The notes: generated by a model not told the origin, from the letters alone. DNA of 64,000 bases from Arenibacter catalasegens (GCF_002909235.1 NZ_PHQQ01000024.1:41576-105575); one strand, 5' to 3'. Counted from the first letter of the stretch, positions 35,295 through 45,288 are shown. Numbers and translations are program-made.

Positions 35295-36854
35295 TTATTC
35301 CTCTGGGGGCCTACCGTGGATTTCTTCGAAAATAGTATCAAAATTCTGACGCAGATGCGTACTTAATTTTTTGTGATAGTCGTCCGTAAGCCACTTGAGA
35401 AAATTAAAAGTACTTTTGCTAATGCATTTAGCGTAGCGCTGGATCCTATCGTCTATATCCGGTCCCAACATTTTAGAAAGCGCAAGGGCGTCATATACAT
35501 CTTCACTGTTTTCTACACAGATTTTTGCGTGTTGAGCAATGGACCTCTCCAAAACCACTTTTGAAGACTCTCCACTTTTAATGGAATCTACATAAGTCTC
35601 CTTTATATCGAAATATACCTCCTCGGATTTAGCAAATTCTTCACGTAACTCCTCCGGCATTTCCCATTTAAAATTGCTTTCCAGATCCTCATCATTTAAA
35701 AGCCTGTCAGCGTAAAAATTAGGAGATTTAAAAATGGTCTGCCAATCCAGATCAGCTCCCCATGGCCCAAAGCGATGGAAATTGTTCCCTAAGTCGATTA
35801 CGGAAAATGTGGATTTATTGTTCAATATCCGTGAACCACGACCTATCATCTGATAATAAAGCGTTAAGGATTTAGTAGCCCGGTTCAATATAATGGTATC
35901 TATGGTAGGTTCATCAAAACCCGTGGTCAATATACTTACTGATGTTAAAATGGCATTAGGCGTCACGTTAAACCACTTTAGAATGGCCTTACGTTGTTTC
36001 TTGGTAGCGGTATTATCCAGATGGGCAATAGGGTAACCTGCCGCCCTGAACGTTTCGTATACATGGAGGGAGGTGTTAATACCATTGTTGAAAATTAAGG
36101 TTTTCTTTCCCTTGGAATGTTTTTCATAGGCCTCCAATAACTTCGTCAGCATCAGGCTATTGTTGTAGAGATCCTCAGAGGATTTTACGGTATAATCCCC
36201 ATTGGAACCCACTTCCAAAGAGGTTAAGCCCATGTTATAGGAGTAAAATTCGGCCCTGGCCAAAAATTCATTCTCAATAAGAGACACAATAGTTTCACCA
36301 ACAATTAATTCATCATAATTGTCCTTCATCGGCAAATCCTTATTGGAACTTAAAGGTGTTGCCGTAACCCCCAAAACAAAGGAATTCTCGAAAAACTTAA
36401 ATAGCTTAGTGAAAGAGTTGTAGTGTGCCTCATCAATGATTACCAATCCTACATCGGAAATATCCAATTTATCGTCCTGCAGCCTATTGTTCAAGGTTTC
36501 CACCATTGCTACGAAACAGCTAAATTCTTCTTGGTCATCCAAATTGGCTTTGCTGTCTACCACCTTATTTGTTACCCCAAAGCTGGTCAACATGGTCGAA
36601 GTTTGCTTGCAAAGCTCTATACGGTGTGTCATGATTAGCACCTTCTTGTTATGGTGCTTTAAATACTGCCTTACTATTTCAGAAAAAATAACGGTTTTAC
36701 CTCCACCTGTAGGCAATTGGTACAAAAGATGAAAATCGTCCGGTGCGGTTTCAAATTTATCGAAAATTTGATCTATAGCTCCTTTTTGATAGCTGTACAG
36801 CTCCTTATCAGTTTTTCTCTCTACAATAGCATTTGCAATCAAAGTCTCCGACAT
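35295..36854 (-). CDS. SSL2-type DEAH helicase
   Basis: A 519-residue superfamily 2 helicase. The Walker A motif PTGGGKT is at 48-54, the Walker B motif DEAH at 141-144, and motif III VTATPL follows. The second RecA domain has ILTTGFDEPTIDTIIL and QMIGRGSR (motif VI). The C-terminal 120 residues form a helical domain without known motifs. It resembles the RadD/SSL2 group involved in DNA repair or recombination. It is a single gene, not next to defence genes. DNA is the likely substrate. Confidence 0.9.
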   Translation of the reverse strand: MSETLIANAIVERKTDKELYSYQKGAIDQIFDKFETAPDDFHLLYQLPTGGGKTVIFSEIVRQYLKHHNKKVLIMTHRIELCKQTSTMLTSFGVTNKVVDSKANLDDQEEFSCFVAMVETLNNRLQDDKLDISDVGLVIIDEAHYNSFTKLFKFFENSFVLGVTATPLSSNKDLPMKDNYDELIVGETIVSLIENEFLARAEFYSYNMGLTSLEVGSNGDYTVKSSEDLYNNSLMLTKLLEAYEKHSKGKKTLIFNNGINTSLHVYETFRAAGYPIAHLDNTATKKQRKAILKWFNVTPNAILTSVSILTTGFDEPTIDTIILNRATKSLTLYYQMIGRGSRILNNKSTFSVIDLGNNFHRFGPWGADLDWQTIFKSPNFYADRLLNDEDLESNFKWEMPEELREEFAKSEEVYFDIKETYVDSIKSGESSKVVLERSIAQHAKICVENSEDVYDALALSKMLGPDIDDRIQRYAKCISKSTFNFLKWLTDDYHKKLSTHLRQNFDTIFEEIHGRPPEE

Positions 36855-37036
36855 AATCTCATTTTATAGGACTGCAAAACTAAGTCCTTTCACGGATGTT
36901 TAACGAATAAATCTGGAAAATTAAGGATTATTTTTTTCAAATATCATCCTAAGGTGTCAATTCCTACAAGTCGTGAGAGATGTATTTTTAATAATTGCCA
37001 TTAATAATTACGCTCACTTATTAACATGGTAATTCT

Positions 37037-38029
37037 CTAGTTCTTGACCAATTTTCTAAGCGCCACCCACTGTTTGAGCATTTCCCTGGAATCTGTGGCA
37101 GGATAACCCAATACAGTTTTACCGGGTAGTACGTCGCTCATCACACCGGAACCAGCGCCAACAACGGCACCAGAATTAATCGTTGTATGATCCTTAATTG
37201 AGGCACTGCCCCCTATTATTACTCCATCCCCTAGGGTTACCGAACCGGCCAAACCACTGTGCCCGGCCATAATACAGGATCTTCCCATTATACAATTATG
37301 GGCTATTTGGACCAAATTGTCAATTTTACAGCCATCTCCTATTATGGTAGAGCTAAATTTTCCTCGGTCAACACAGGAATTGGCCCCAATTTCAACATGG
37401 TTTCCAATAACTACATTTCCAATTTGCGGTATTTTTACCAAGCCCCTGCCATCTTCACTGGGCCTATAACCAAATCCGTCGGCACCAATACTAACATTAA
37501 TATGAAAAATACAATGATTGCCAATAATACTCCGTTCCCTGATTACGGTACCTGACCAAACTATGGTATGATTACCTATGACCGTCTCATCAAATACAGC
37601 AACATTGGGGTAAAGGATAACACCATCTCCCAAAACTACATCTTTACCTACATAGCAACCTGCTCCAATTTTACAGCCCTTACCCAAAACAGCGGTATCG
37701 TGGACTGTGGCCATAGGATGCACCTCCTCTAGCATTACAGGTGGCTCGGGCTGAAATGCCTCCAGTAATTTGGCCATGGCCAAATCTGCATTGGCTACCT
37801 TAATGAAAGCCTTGCCCTCCCCCGGCACTATTTTTACAGAATCGCTCACAATCGCGGCACTAGCATTGCAGGAATCCCATTGCCTGGCATATTTATTACT
37901 TGCTATAAAGGTAATTTGCTGGTCTTGGGCCCTATCCATTTGCTCTGCCCCAATTATAACCTTCTCATACCCCCCTATAAGTTCCCCATTTAAGAGTTCG
38001 TTGATTTCTGCAACAGTGAATGACTTCAT
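37037..38029 (-). CDS. lpxD: UDP-3-O-(3-hydroxyacyl)glucosamine N-acyltransferase
   Basis: A 330-residue acyltransferase. The N-terminal uridine-binding domain (1-100) includes TFIASNKYARQ. A left-handed parallel beta-helix of hexapeptide repeats follows (about 105-295), with the catalytic His244 in NLVQIAHNC. A helical C-terminus closes the protein. It transfers a 3-hydroxyacyl chain from ACP to the sugar nitrogen in lipid A biosynthesis. It stands apart from other lpx genes here, so it may be a second, stand-alone copy in the genome. Confidence 0.92.
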   Translation of the reverse strand: MKSFTVAEINELLNGELIGGYEKVIIGAEQMDRAQDQQITFIASNKYARQWDSCNASAAIVSDSVKIVPGEGKAFIKVANADLAMAKLLEAFQPEPPVMLEEVHPMATVHDTAVLGKGCKIGAGCYVGKDVVLGDGVILYPNVAVFDETVIGNHTIVWSGTVIRERSIIGNHCIFHINVSIGADGFGYRPSEDGRGLVKIPQIGNVVIGNHVEIGANSCVDRGKFSSTIIGDGCKIDNLVQIAHNCIMGRSCIMAGHSGLAGSVTLGDGVIIGGSASIKDHTTINSGAVVGAGSGVMSDVLPGKTVLGYPATDSREMLKQWVALRKLVKN

Positions 38030-38229
38030 CTAAAATTTAATTTATTGATTAATTATCAAAAGTTGATTTAATTCTCAGTGATTTTTTTAAATATAGCGTT
38101 AAATATCAAACTACATCGTTAAATATAAACTAAGAAATCCTAAAAATAAGAATTGAAAAGAAACTCAAAAGAACATCCTCCATTTTTTATGAAACCCCTT
38201 CACAACCAAGCTAGCCTATTTACTAACTA

Positions 38230-38442
38230 TTACTTTATGGACCTCAAGTATAACTGCTCCACCTTTTCCCGTGCCCAAGGAGTCCGTCTTAAAAATTTTA
38301 AACTGGATTTAATGGAGGGGTCATGATTAAAACAGCGGATATTAATTCTATCACCCATTTCCTCCCAGCCATATTGGGCTACAAGTGACTCCAATATGAC
38401 AGCTAATGTAATGCCGTGCAAAGGATTATTATTGTTATTCAT
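38230..38442 (-). CDS. VF530-family DNA-binding-like protein
   Basis: A 70-residue protein of the VF530 (DUF2132) family. It contains [61 protein letters not shown] sequence, the family's near-complete signature. VF530 relatives have a three-helix fold proposed to bind DNA; the role is unknown. It lies 53 bases after the DEAD-box helicase gene on the opposite end of a short minus-strand group. Confidence 0.9.
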   Translation of the reverse strand: MNNNNNPLHGITLAVILESLVAQYGWEEMGDRINIRCFNHDPSIKSSLKFLRRTPWAREKVEQLYLRSIK

Positions 38443-38495
38443 TTAATGTAAAACATTAATTAAAGTGTTATATATGTCTTGTTTTCAATTAATAA

Positions 38496-39854
38496 CTATT
38501 TTCGTTTTTTATTTTTTTTTGAAAACGCTTTATCTCCTCTTGTTAATGGTTTTTTATATTTTTTTGCAATTTCCCTTTTATAGGACCCCCCTTGGTTGAT
38601 CTTTTTATTCTTTTCCGCTTTCTCATGAAAGGCAGCGCCACGAGCGTCCTTTTCAGCGGCACTACCAGGATTGTTGGGTTCCAAATTTTTAGGCCGTTCC
38701 TCTGGGGCCAGTTCCTCGGAGATTTGTACTGCCGTAGGGAAAGTTAACAAAGGAATATCAAAATCCATCAATTTTTCAATTGCATCTTTATACTCCTCCT
38801 CTTTCTCCGTATACATTAAAATGGAATTCCCTTTTTTCTCAGCCCTTCCGGTCCTACCTATACGATGCATATAATTCTCAGGGAAAGTGGGAGTATCAAA
38901 ATTGATTACATGGGATATTTCGTCCAGGTCCAAGCCCCTCGACATTACATCAGTAGAAATCAATATCCTGTTTTTACCTTCATCAAACTGTTTGATCGAT
39001 CTAATTCTATAATTCTGTGTTTTATTGGAGTGAATTATTGCCGCCTCATCTCCATAACCTTCTTTCAACGCCTCAAACAACCTATCGGCGCTTCTTTTAT
39101 TGGAAACAAAGACCAAAACTTTTCTAAAGATGGTTTTATCCTTAAGTAAATAGGCCAATAGATTTACTTTGGTGTAAAAATTTTCAACGGCATAAGCAAC
39201 TTGTTCAATATTTTCCAATGGCGTTCCACTAACGGCTATTGAAATTTTTTCCGGAACAATAAAAAAGTCCTCTATCAATTGGGCTACTTCCTCTGTCATC
39301 GTTGCTGAAAACATAACATTCTGCCTTCTTTGGGGCATTAATTCAAAAATATTGGTAATCTGAAAACGGAAACCAAGATCCAGCATTACATCTACTTCAT
39401 CGATTACCAATTTCTTAATATCCCTAAGTTTCAGTGTCCTATCCAAGGTAAGGTCGTATAATCTGCCGGGGGTGGCCACTAAAATATCACAACCTTGGGC
39501 AACTGCTTGCCGCTGCGTATTTATATTTGCCCCACCATAAATACCGCAGACCCTTACGCTCATATATTTCGAATAAGCTTCTATATTGGCTACAACCTGC
39601 AAGACCAACTCCCTGGTGGGCACCAATACCAATATCCTAGGGTTCACCTGATTGGAAAATTTCAACTCCTGTAAGAGAGGCAGCATATAGGCGAAAGTTT
39701 TACCTGTACCCGTTTGCGCAATTCCCACAATATCCTTGCCTGACATGATTACCGAAAAGGCTTCCTGCTGAATAGGAGTTGGGGTTGTAAATCCCAAATC
39801 CTCAATGGCATAATGTAGTTGTTTTGTTATATTCAAATCGGCAAAAGTGCTCAT
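38496..39854 (-). CDS. DEAD-box RNA helicase (DEVD variant)
   Basis: A 452-residue helicase. The Q motif is in LGFTTPTPIQQEAF, motif I is AQTGTGKT, motif II is DEVD in LVIDEVDVMLDLGF, motif III is SAT and motif VI is HRIGRTGRAEKKG. Asp-Glu-Val-Asp in place of DEAD is common in Bacteroidota. The last 70 residues are Lys-rich and probably bind RNA. The ATG at 39854 is chosen because the 14 extra codons (from 39896) precede the conserved MSTFADLN start. It acts in RNA remodelling, perhaps ribosome assembly or cold growth. Confidence 0.92.
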   Translation of the reverse strand: MSTFADLNITKQLHYAIEDLGFTTPTPIQQEAFSVIMSGKDIVGIAQTGTGKTFAYMLPLLQELKFSNQVNPRILVLVPTRELVLQVVANIEAYSKYMSVRVCGIYGGANINTQRQAVAQGCDILVATPGRLYDLTLDRTLKLRDIKKLVIDEVDVMLDLGFRFQITNIFELMPQRRQNVMFSATMTEEVAQLIEDFFIVPEKISIAVSGTPLENIEQVAYAVENFYTKVNLLAYLLKDKTIFRKVLVFVSNKRSADRLFEALKEGYGDEAAIIHSNKTQNYRIRSIKQFDEGKNRILISTDVMSRGLDLDEISHVINFDTPTFPENYMHRIGRTGRAEKKGNSILMYTEKEEEYKDAIEKLMDFDIPLLTFPTAVQISEELAPEERPKNLEPNNPGSAAEKDARGAAFHEKAEKNKKINQGGSYKREIAKKYKKPLTRGDKAFSKKNKKRK

Positions 39855-40025
39855 TCCCTTTATTTTTGGGACAAAGATAAAGTTTATAATCTTCATAATT
39901 GCCGTTGCCTCCTTTGTTGACTACAATCAGGGAATAAAATAGATTCTTAATTAAAACCTAATTGGGGGGTTTAACTTTGGGATAATTATTAATTTGAACC
40001 CTTGGAATAACCTAAATTCTTAAAA

Positions 40026-41576
40026 ATGAAAAAAGTAAGCTTGCTATTAATCCTAAGTTTCGTTTGTTTTTCGCAGGTTTTATTTGCCCAGTTTAATGGG
40101 CAGCTCGTAAGCGATATTGCAGAGGAAGTCAACAAAAATTCGCAGTTGGAAACCTTGGCTCACGAATTACTGGATGTCATTGGCCCCAGATTGGTTGGCA
40201 CCCCGCAGATGCAAAAGGCACATGACTGGGCACTAACAAAATACGCTAATTGGGATATCTCTGCCCATAACGAACAATGGGGGGAATGGCGTGGCTGGGA
40301 ACGCGGTATTACACATATAGACATGCTATCCCCTAGGGTCCAGACCTTAAAGGGCACCCAACTGGCATGGAGCCCCGGCACTGGCAAAAAAGGTGTTACG
40401 GCAGAATTGGTTGTATTGCCCACTGTCGCAGATTCCAATGAGTTCAACAAGTGGTTGCCAAGTGTAAACGGAAAGTTGGTTATGATCTCTATGAAGGAAC
40501 CCACTGGTAGACCTGATTACAACTGGGAAGAATTTGCAACGCCCGAGTCCTTTGCAAAAATGAAGAAAGAGAGGGATTTACAAGAAGATGAGTGGTCACA
40601 AAATATGCAACGTATAGGGTTCAACCGACAATCCCTGCCATTGGCATTGGAAAAAGCAGGAGCCTCTGGAATAGTAACCTCTTATTGGTCCAAAGGCTTT
40701 GGCGCCAATAAAATCTTTGGTGCTAATACTGAGAGGATTCCCACCATTGATCTGGAATTGGAAGACTACACCCTGTTATATAGATTGGTTGAATACGGGG
40801 ATCGACCTAAAATTAAAATTGTAGCCGAATCCAAAGAACTGGGTACCGTACCTACTTTTAATACCATTGCAGAGATAAAAGGTTCCGAAAAGCCAAATGA
40901 ATATGTAATTCTATCCGCACATTTTGATTCTTGGGATGGTGGTAAGGGAGCCACGGACAACGGGACCGGAACATTAGTTATGATGGAGACCATGCGCGTA
41001 CTTAAAAAATTATATCCAAATCCCAAAAGGACGATCTTGGTAGGGCACTGGGGAAGCGAAGAGCAAGGATTGAATGGCTCTAGAGCCTATGTAGAAGATC
41101 ACCCGGAAATAGTCGGCAATATACAAGCTGTTTTTAACCAGGATAACGGTACTGGTAGAGTTGTACAAATTTCTGGAGGTGGATTTCTCAACTCCTATGA
41201 TTACATCTCAAAATGGCTTTCTGCCGTCCCGGATGAAGTAACACAGCACATAGAAACCTCATTTCCAGGAATGCCTGCCGGTGGCGGATCTGATAATGCA
41301 TCCTTTACCGCAGCTGGAGCACCTGCGTTTGGACTTAGCTCCCTAAATTGGTCATATTGGAATTATACCTGGCACACCAATAGGGATACTTATGATAAAA
41401 TTGTATTCGACGATGTTAAAAACAATGTAATACTTACCGCCATTTTGACTTATATGGCTAGTGAAGACCCGGATATGGCCTCTAGGGAAAGAAGGGTATT
41501 GCCCCTTAGCAAAAAAACTGGGGAACAAGGTACTTGGCCCACCCAACGTTCCCCGAACAGAAAGGGGGGATTGTAA
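40026..41576 (+). CDS. Secreted M28-family zinc peptidase
   Basis: A 516-residue exported aminopeptidase with a signal peptide ending LFAQ (about residue 22). A protease-associated insert is visible (SGIVTSYWSKGFG). The M28 zinc ligands lie in order: SAHFDSW (His, Asp), GATDNGTG, the catalytic GSEEQGLNGS (Glu pair), NQDNGTG (Asp) and the C-terminal WHTNRDTYD (His). It probably cleaves N-terminal residues from peptides outside the cytoplasm. A -7 box (TAACTTTG, 39972-39979) lies upstream. It is a single gene. Confidence 0.92.
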   Translation: MKKVSLLLILSFVCFSQVLFAQFNGQLVSDIAEEVNKNSQLETLAHELLDVIGPRLVGTPQMQKAHDWALTKYANWDISAHNEQWGEWRGWERGITHIDMLSPRVQTLKGTQLAWSPGTGKKGVTAELVVLPTVADSNEFNKWLPSVNGKLVMISMKEPTGRPDYNWEEFATPESFAKMKKERDLQEDEWSQNMQRIGFNRQSLPLALEKAGASGIVTSYWSKGFGANKIFGANTERIPTIDLELEDYTLLYRLVEYGDRPKIKIVAESKELGTVPTFNTIAEIKGSEKPNEYVILSAHFDSWDGGKGATDNGTGTLVMMETMRVLKKLYPNPKRTILVGHWGSEEQGLNGSRAYVEDHPEIVGNIQAVFNQDNGTGRVVQISGGGFLNSYDYISKWLSAVPDEVTQHIETSFPGMPAGGGSDNASFTAAGAPAFGLSSLNWSYWNYTWHTNRDTYDKIVFDDVKNNVILTAILTYMASEDPDMASRERRVLPLSKKTGEQGTWPTQRSPNRKGGL

Positions 41577-41683
41577 GAATTTACCATAGATTTCCCTTTG
41601 GTTTGTTAAAAATAAAGCCTAACTTAATTTCCGGAAATGAAACCTAATTCAACCTGGATTTGTTAACTTAAAAACCCTAAAAT

Positions 41684-41986
41684 ATGACTATCAATTTTGA
41701 ATATGATGATGTAAAAGCAAGTGCCCGTTTAGAGGAATTGGCTACAAAAAAGTTAGAAAAACTAGAAGACAAATATGATTTTATACTGCGTGCCGACGTT
41801 TTCTTCAAAAAAGAGAACACCTCTACGCCAAATACTGGATTAATTTGTAATATTAGACTCAGTGCTCCCGGACCTAGACTATTTGCAGAGTCTAACAATG
41901 GTAAATTTGAAATGGGAATTGCCGCCTCTGTTGAAGAACTTGAAAGACAATTGGAAAAAAGAAAAGGCAAGATGAAAACCTATTAA
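41684..41986 (+). CDS. Ribosome hibernation-promoting factor (HPF/RaiA family)
   Basis: A 100-residue short-type HPF/RaiA. The opening INFEYDDVKASARLEELATKKLEKL and the central RADVFFKKENTS and KFEMGIAASVEELERQLEKRKGK correspond to the beta-alpha-beta fold that sits in the 30S decoding centre. There is no long C-terminal dimerisation domain. It blocks translation in stationary phase. A perfect 15-bp terminator follows. Confidence 0.92.
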   Translation: MTINFEYDDVKASARLEELATKKLEKLEDKYDFILRADVFFKKENTSTPNTGLICNIRLSAPGPRLFAESNNGKFEMGIAASVEELERQLEKRKGKMKTY

Positions 41987-42008
41987 AACACTTGCTAGTA
42001 CATAAAAT

Positions 42009-42050
42009 AAAATGCCCTAGAAAGGATTTTTTTCTTTTCTAGGGCATTTT
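42009..42050. terminator. Bidirectional terminator between HPF and a hypothetical gene
   Basis: A perfect 15-bp stem (AAAATGCCCTAGAAA with TTTCTAGGGCATTTT) has a 12-base loop and T-runs on both sides. It serves two convergent genes. Confidence 0.9.
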
Positions 42051-42087
42051 ATTTTTAGCTCTTCGTCAATAAAGAATTCAAAATTGG

Positions 42088-42435
42088 TTAATCCACCTCA
42101 TCTTCAAATTTAGCATCTGCTAGCGTTTTCATCAAGCGATCTGAAAACGGGCTTTTATATAAGTCTTTCAACAGTTTCTTTCGTTTACGGTCGGAAATAT
42201 CCAAGGTATCCAAAATACCCTTTCTTCTTCTAACTTCAACTATGCGTTTCTTCTTTAAATTGATCCTGTCTTGGGCCGATAATATCATGTCTGGTTCATA
42301 CTCCTCCAATATGGTCCATTTTTCCACTTTTAACTTCTGCCCGTCGCTATCTTTTTCTGCGGATTGGGCATGCCCCTCCATTAGGAAAAATCCCATTAGG
42401 AGCACTAATACAGCGCTATAAATTCCTTTTTTCAT
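42088..42435 (-). CDS. Hypothetical secreted protein, Lys/Arg-rich
   Basis: A 115-residue protein with a signal peptide ending GHAQ (about 24). The mature part is charged, with clusters KKKRIVEVRRRKG and SDRKRKKLLKDLYK and an acidic end (FEDEVD). I do not recognise a family. It looks like a periplasmic protein of about 90 residues. Flanking terminators make it a single-gene unit. Confidence 0.7.
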   Translation of the reverse strand: MKKGIYSAVLVLLMGFFLMEGHAQSAEKDSDGQKLKVEKWTILEEYEPDMILSAQDRINLKKKRIVEVRRRKGILDTLDISDRKRKKLLKDLYKSPFSDRLMKTLADAKFEDEVD

Positions 42436-42638
42436 GATTTACAAATAGTGTCTCCTGTAATTTATAACAATTTCACCCCATTCTTTAGCCCAAATGCAGA
42501 TAATTTATACCGTATATCGTGTTTTTGACCATCCTGACGATTTTTTACACAAATATTTGATTTTCAGCTCTCTATAATCGCTTATCTCTGGGTAAAAAAG
42601 ATTGGTTTAGCAACTGTTAGTAATTAAAAAATGATACT

Positions 42639-42646
42639 TACATTTG
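42639..42646 (+). promoter_or_regulatory. -7 box of the terC-family gene
   Basis: TACATTTG exactly matches TAnnTTTG and overlaps the alternative upstream start (42644), which supports translation from 42668. Confidence 0.5.
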
Positions 42647-42667
42647 TGCCTTAAAATCATTCTGACT

Positions 42668-43621
42668 ATGTTAATTTGGGGATCGTTTATTGCATTGATC
42701 ATTATTTTTTTAGCACTGGATTTAGGTGTTTTCCACAAACATGAACATGTTATTAAAACCAAGGAAGCCAGTATATGGACCGCTATTTGGGTCACAGTTG
42801 CTTTCAGTTTTAGTGGCGTAATCTACTGGTTATTCTCCACTGGCCTTATAGATAACCCCACGGGATTAACAGCCAATAATGCCGTTTTAAAATACATAAC
42901 CGGGTACCTTATAGAACTTTCACTTAGTGTAGATAATGTCTTTGTTATTGCAGTAATATTTAGCGCCTTTAAGATTCCGCCCATATACCAACATAGGGTA
43001 TTATTCTGGGGCATTTTAGGCGCCATAGTATTTAGGGCCTTAATGATCGTGTTCGGCGTTGCCCTGATTACGAAATTTGAATGGATAATTTATGTTTTTG
43101 GAGTTTTCCTATTGTATACCGCCTTTAAAATGCTTCGGTCGGACGATACTAAATTTGACCCAAAAAACTCTTTCGTTTTCAAGAGGTTAAAAAAGATTTA
43201 CCCCATTACAGCCACCATAAATGGTCATGATTTTTTTGTGAAGCGTATGGGGGTTACGGCTGCCACGCCTCTTTTTGTAGCGCTTGTAATCATAGAATTA
43301 ACCGATATCCTTTTTGCATTGGATAGCATTCCTGCAATTTTAGCCATTACAGCAGACCCATTTATAGTTTTTAGTTCCAATATTTTGGCCATACTTGGAT
43401 TAAGGTCTATGTATTTTTTAATTTCCAGAATGCTGGAAAAGTTCAGGTATATAAATTATAGCTTAGTAGTTATTCTGGCCTTTGTTGGATTAAAAATGCT
43501 ATTCTCGCATCATATTGAAATCCCTGAGTGGATTTCCCTAACTGTAATATCGGTATCATTAATAGGAGGTATAGTTGCCTCTATCCTTATCCAAGATGAA
43601 AAGACTGCGGATAAACTATAA
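42668..43621 (+). CDS. TerC-family membrane protein
   Basis: A 317-residue TerC/Alx-type protein with eight or nine hydrophobic helices. The signature IELSLSVDNVFVIAVIFSAF is in helix 3 and IIELTDILFALDSIPAILAI later, each with the acidic residues of the metal site. The ATG at 42668 fits a -7 box at 42639-42646 (TACATTTG), which lies inside the longer frame. The family exports manganese during protein secretion in several bacteria. Substrate here is inferred only. Confidence 0.9.
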   Translation: MLIWGSFIALIIIFLALDLGVFHKHEHVIKTKEASIWTAIWVTVAFSFSGVIYWLFSTGLIDNPTGLTANNAVLKYITGYLIELSLSVDNVFVIAVIFSAFKIPPIYQHRVLFWGILGAIVFRALMIVFGVALITKFEWIIYVFGVFLLYTAFKMLRSDDTKFDPKNSFVFKRLKKIYPITATINGHDFFVKRMGVTAATPLFVALVIIELTDILFALDSIPAILAITADPFIVFSSNILAILGLRSMYFLISRMLEKFRYINYSLVVILAFVGLKMLFSHHIEIPEWISLTVISVSLIGGIVASILIQDEKTADKL

Positions 43622-43692
43622 TTATTATTTATCCCGTAAATTACCTTGGGGCGAGCCCATTAGGCAACGAAAGGAAGCCACTTATATTATTT

Positions 43693-43731
43693 CGACGCCC
43701 GCCTGAACGGAACACGGGCAGGCAAGCGTCG
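43693..43731. repeat. GC-rich imperfect hairpin
   Basis: CGACGC and GCCTG on the left pair with CAGGC and GCGTCG on the right, with a symmetric CC/AA internal loop and 13 unpaired bases at the top. The sequence is far more GC-rich than its surroundings. It could terminate the terC-family or polyketide transcripts, or be a single copy of a scattered palindromic repeat. Confidence 0.4.
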
Positions 43732-43744
43732 GAGCATTCAAATC

Positions 43745-44002
43745 TCACTTAGTGAGCAATTTTTGGTCTATAATGTTTAGGGCATCCTTTACTGTCTGCA
43801 TTTGGTCCATATCCTCATTCTCCAATCGGATACCAAATGCATCCTCTAAGTCTAGGACAATATCTACCAAATGAGCCGAATTGATGTTCAGTTCCGTAAC
43901 AAAATTACTTTCCACCCCTACTGAATCTATTGAAACATCTTCAGGAAGATAGGTTTTAACAATCCCCTTCAGTCTTGCCAAACGTTGGTCATTATCATCC
44001 AT
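43745..44002 (-). CDS. Acyl carrier protein of the polyketide cluster
   Basis: An 85-residue ACP. The phosphopantetheine attachment is Ser42 in ELNINSAHLVDIVLDLEDAFGI, where the usual D-S-L has become N-S-A-H. It is the last gene of a six-gene minus-strand cluster and begins 2 bases after the ketosynthase gene. It probably carries the acyl chain for the ketosynthase and dehydratase, and may hand it to the type III synthase. The altered DSL motif suggests a dedicated rather than a general fatty-acid ACP. Confidence 0.88.
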   Translation of the reverse strand: MDDNDQRLARLKGIVKTYLPEDVSIDSVGVESNFVTELNINSAHLVDIVLDLEDAFGIRLENEDMDQMQTVKDALNIIDQKLLTK

Positions 44003-44004
44003 AA

Positions 44005-45282
44005 TTACATCGTTTTATATTCCTTAAAGATAACGCAGGCATTTACATCTCCAAATCCAAAACTTGCTTTTGCAATTATTTTTGGTCGATAAGAAATAGT
44101 TTTTAGTGGAATTCGCGATGCATCTACCAATTCCAAGATATCAGGGTGTATGTCTGGACAATTTCGATTACCAAAGATCACCCCTCCGCGGTATTGCAAC
44201 AAAGTTGCTACGCATTCTATACTTCCAGCTGCGGCAAGACAATGACCTACTATTCCCTTGGTAGAATTTATGTACGGGAAATCCAGGCCTGAGCGCCCTA
44301 AGGCTTCACTCCAGTTTCTAATTTCTTCAGCGTCTTTTGAAGTCGCCGTTAAATGGCCATTAATGACATCAACCGCATTCCTTTCAACTCCAGCATCGGA
44401 CAAGGCATCCAAAATACAGCGTTGGACCGCCACACTATTCGGTGCCGACATACTCCCTGAACCACGTTGTCCGCCACTATTCACGGAACCTCCCAATACT
44501 TCTGCATATATCTTGGCTCCCCTATCCAGAGCACTGCTCAATGATTCCAACACCATAGCTCCTGCCCCACTTCCAGGTACAAAGCCCGATGCACTTGCAC
44601 TCATTGGCCTGCTTGCCTCTTCGGGATTAACATTATAGTTCGCAGGAAGTATCCGCATGGCGTCAAAACCTCCCCAAACATACGGGCCGCTGTCGCTACA
44701 ACTTCCCACCAACATCCTCTTTGCCTTTCCAGACCTAATACGTTCCAGCCCCATAACAACGCCCTCTGTACCCGTCGCACATGCCGACGAATTGGTAGTC
44801 ACTTGGTTGCCACACCCCAAAATGCCACCTAAATAAGCACTTATACCGCTAGCCATAGTCTGCATTACAGAATTACTCCCCAAACGTCGAGAGTTATTGT
44901 TATCAATTAAATATATAGACTCCCTGAGCTTGTCTATTCCTAAAATTCCAGTGCCAAACATAATGCCACTATCCCAATCTGGTTCTTTCTCCCCTGCCTT
45001 GTCTAAGCCAGCATCCATCCAAGCATCTGTTCCCGCTATAACCCCATAAACTACACCACTTGAGTTTAGGCCTTTAAGTTGTAAAGCTGTGAAATAGGAT
45101 TCTTTTAAAATTTCCAATATTTCCGGTTTCCCGGCAATTTGACACCCGAAGCCTAAGTCGGCCAACTCCTGATGAAATGTAATCCCACTGGCACCATGAA
45201 GAAGTGAATCATAAAAATGGGATAGTCCTACGCCATTGGGCGCACATACACCAAGTCCAGTTATCACTACCCGCTTGTTCAT
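44005..45282 (-). CDS. Beta-ketoacyl-ACP synthase (FabF-like) of the polyketide cluster
   Basis: A 425-residue thiolase-fold condensing enzyme of the KAS II type. The active-site Cys168 is in NSSACATG. Two His follow, in INGHLTATSKDAEE and STKGIVGHCLAAAG (with the Lys), and the C-terminal ASFGFGDVNACV supplies the gate Phe. FabF usually has NAHGTST at the first His, so NGHLTAT is an unusual variant. It lies 6 bases downstream of the dehydratase gene and 2 bases before the ACP gene, forming a compact minimal acyl-chain module. Confidence 0.9.
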   Translation of the reverse strand: MNKRVVITGLGVCAPNGVGLSHFYDSLLHGASGITFHQELADLGFGCQIAGKPEILEILKESYFTALQLKGLNSSGVVYGVIAGTDAWMDAGLDKAGEKEPDWDSGIMFGTGILGIDKLRESIYLIDNNNSRRLGSNSVMQTMASGISAYLGGILGCGNQVTTNSSACATGTEGVVMGLERIRSGKAKRMLVGSCSDSGPYVWGGFDAMRILPANYNVNPEEASRPMSASASGFVPGSGAGAMVLESLSSALDRGAKIYAEVLGGSVNSGGQRGSGSMSAPNSVAVQRCILDALSDAGVERNAVDVINGHLTATSKDAEEIRNWSEALGRSGLDFPYINSTKGIVGHCLAAAGSIECVATLLQYRGGVIFGNRNCPDIHPDILELVDASRIPLKTISYRPKIIAKASFGFGDVNACVIFKEYKTM

Positions 45283-45288
45283 ATATTC

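Noticed and set aside
35295..36854. SSL2-type helicase as part of a phage-defence system
   Set aside because: The neighbours are a cytochrome lipoprotein and lpxD, with no nuclease, methylase or other defence gene, so a housekeeping repair role is simpler.
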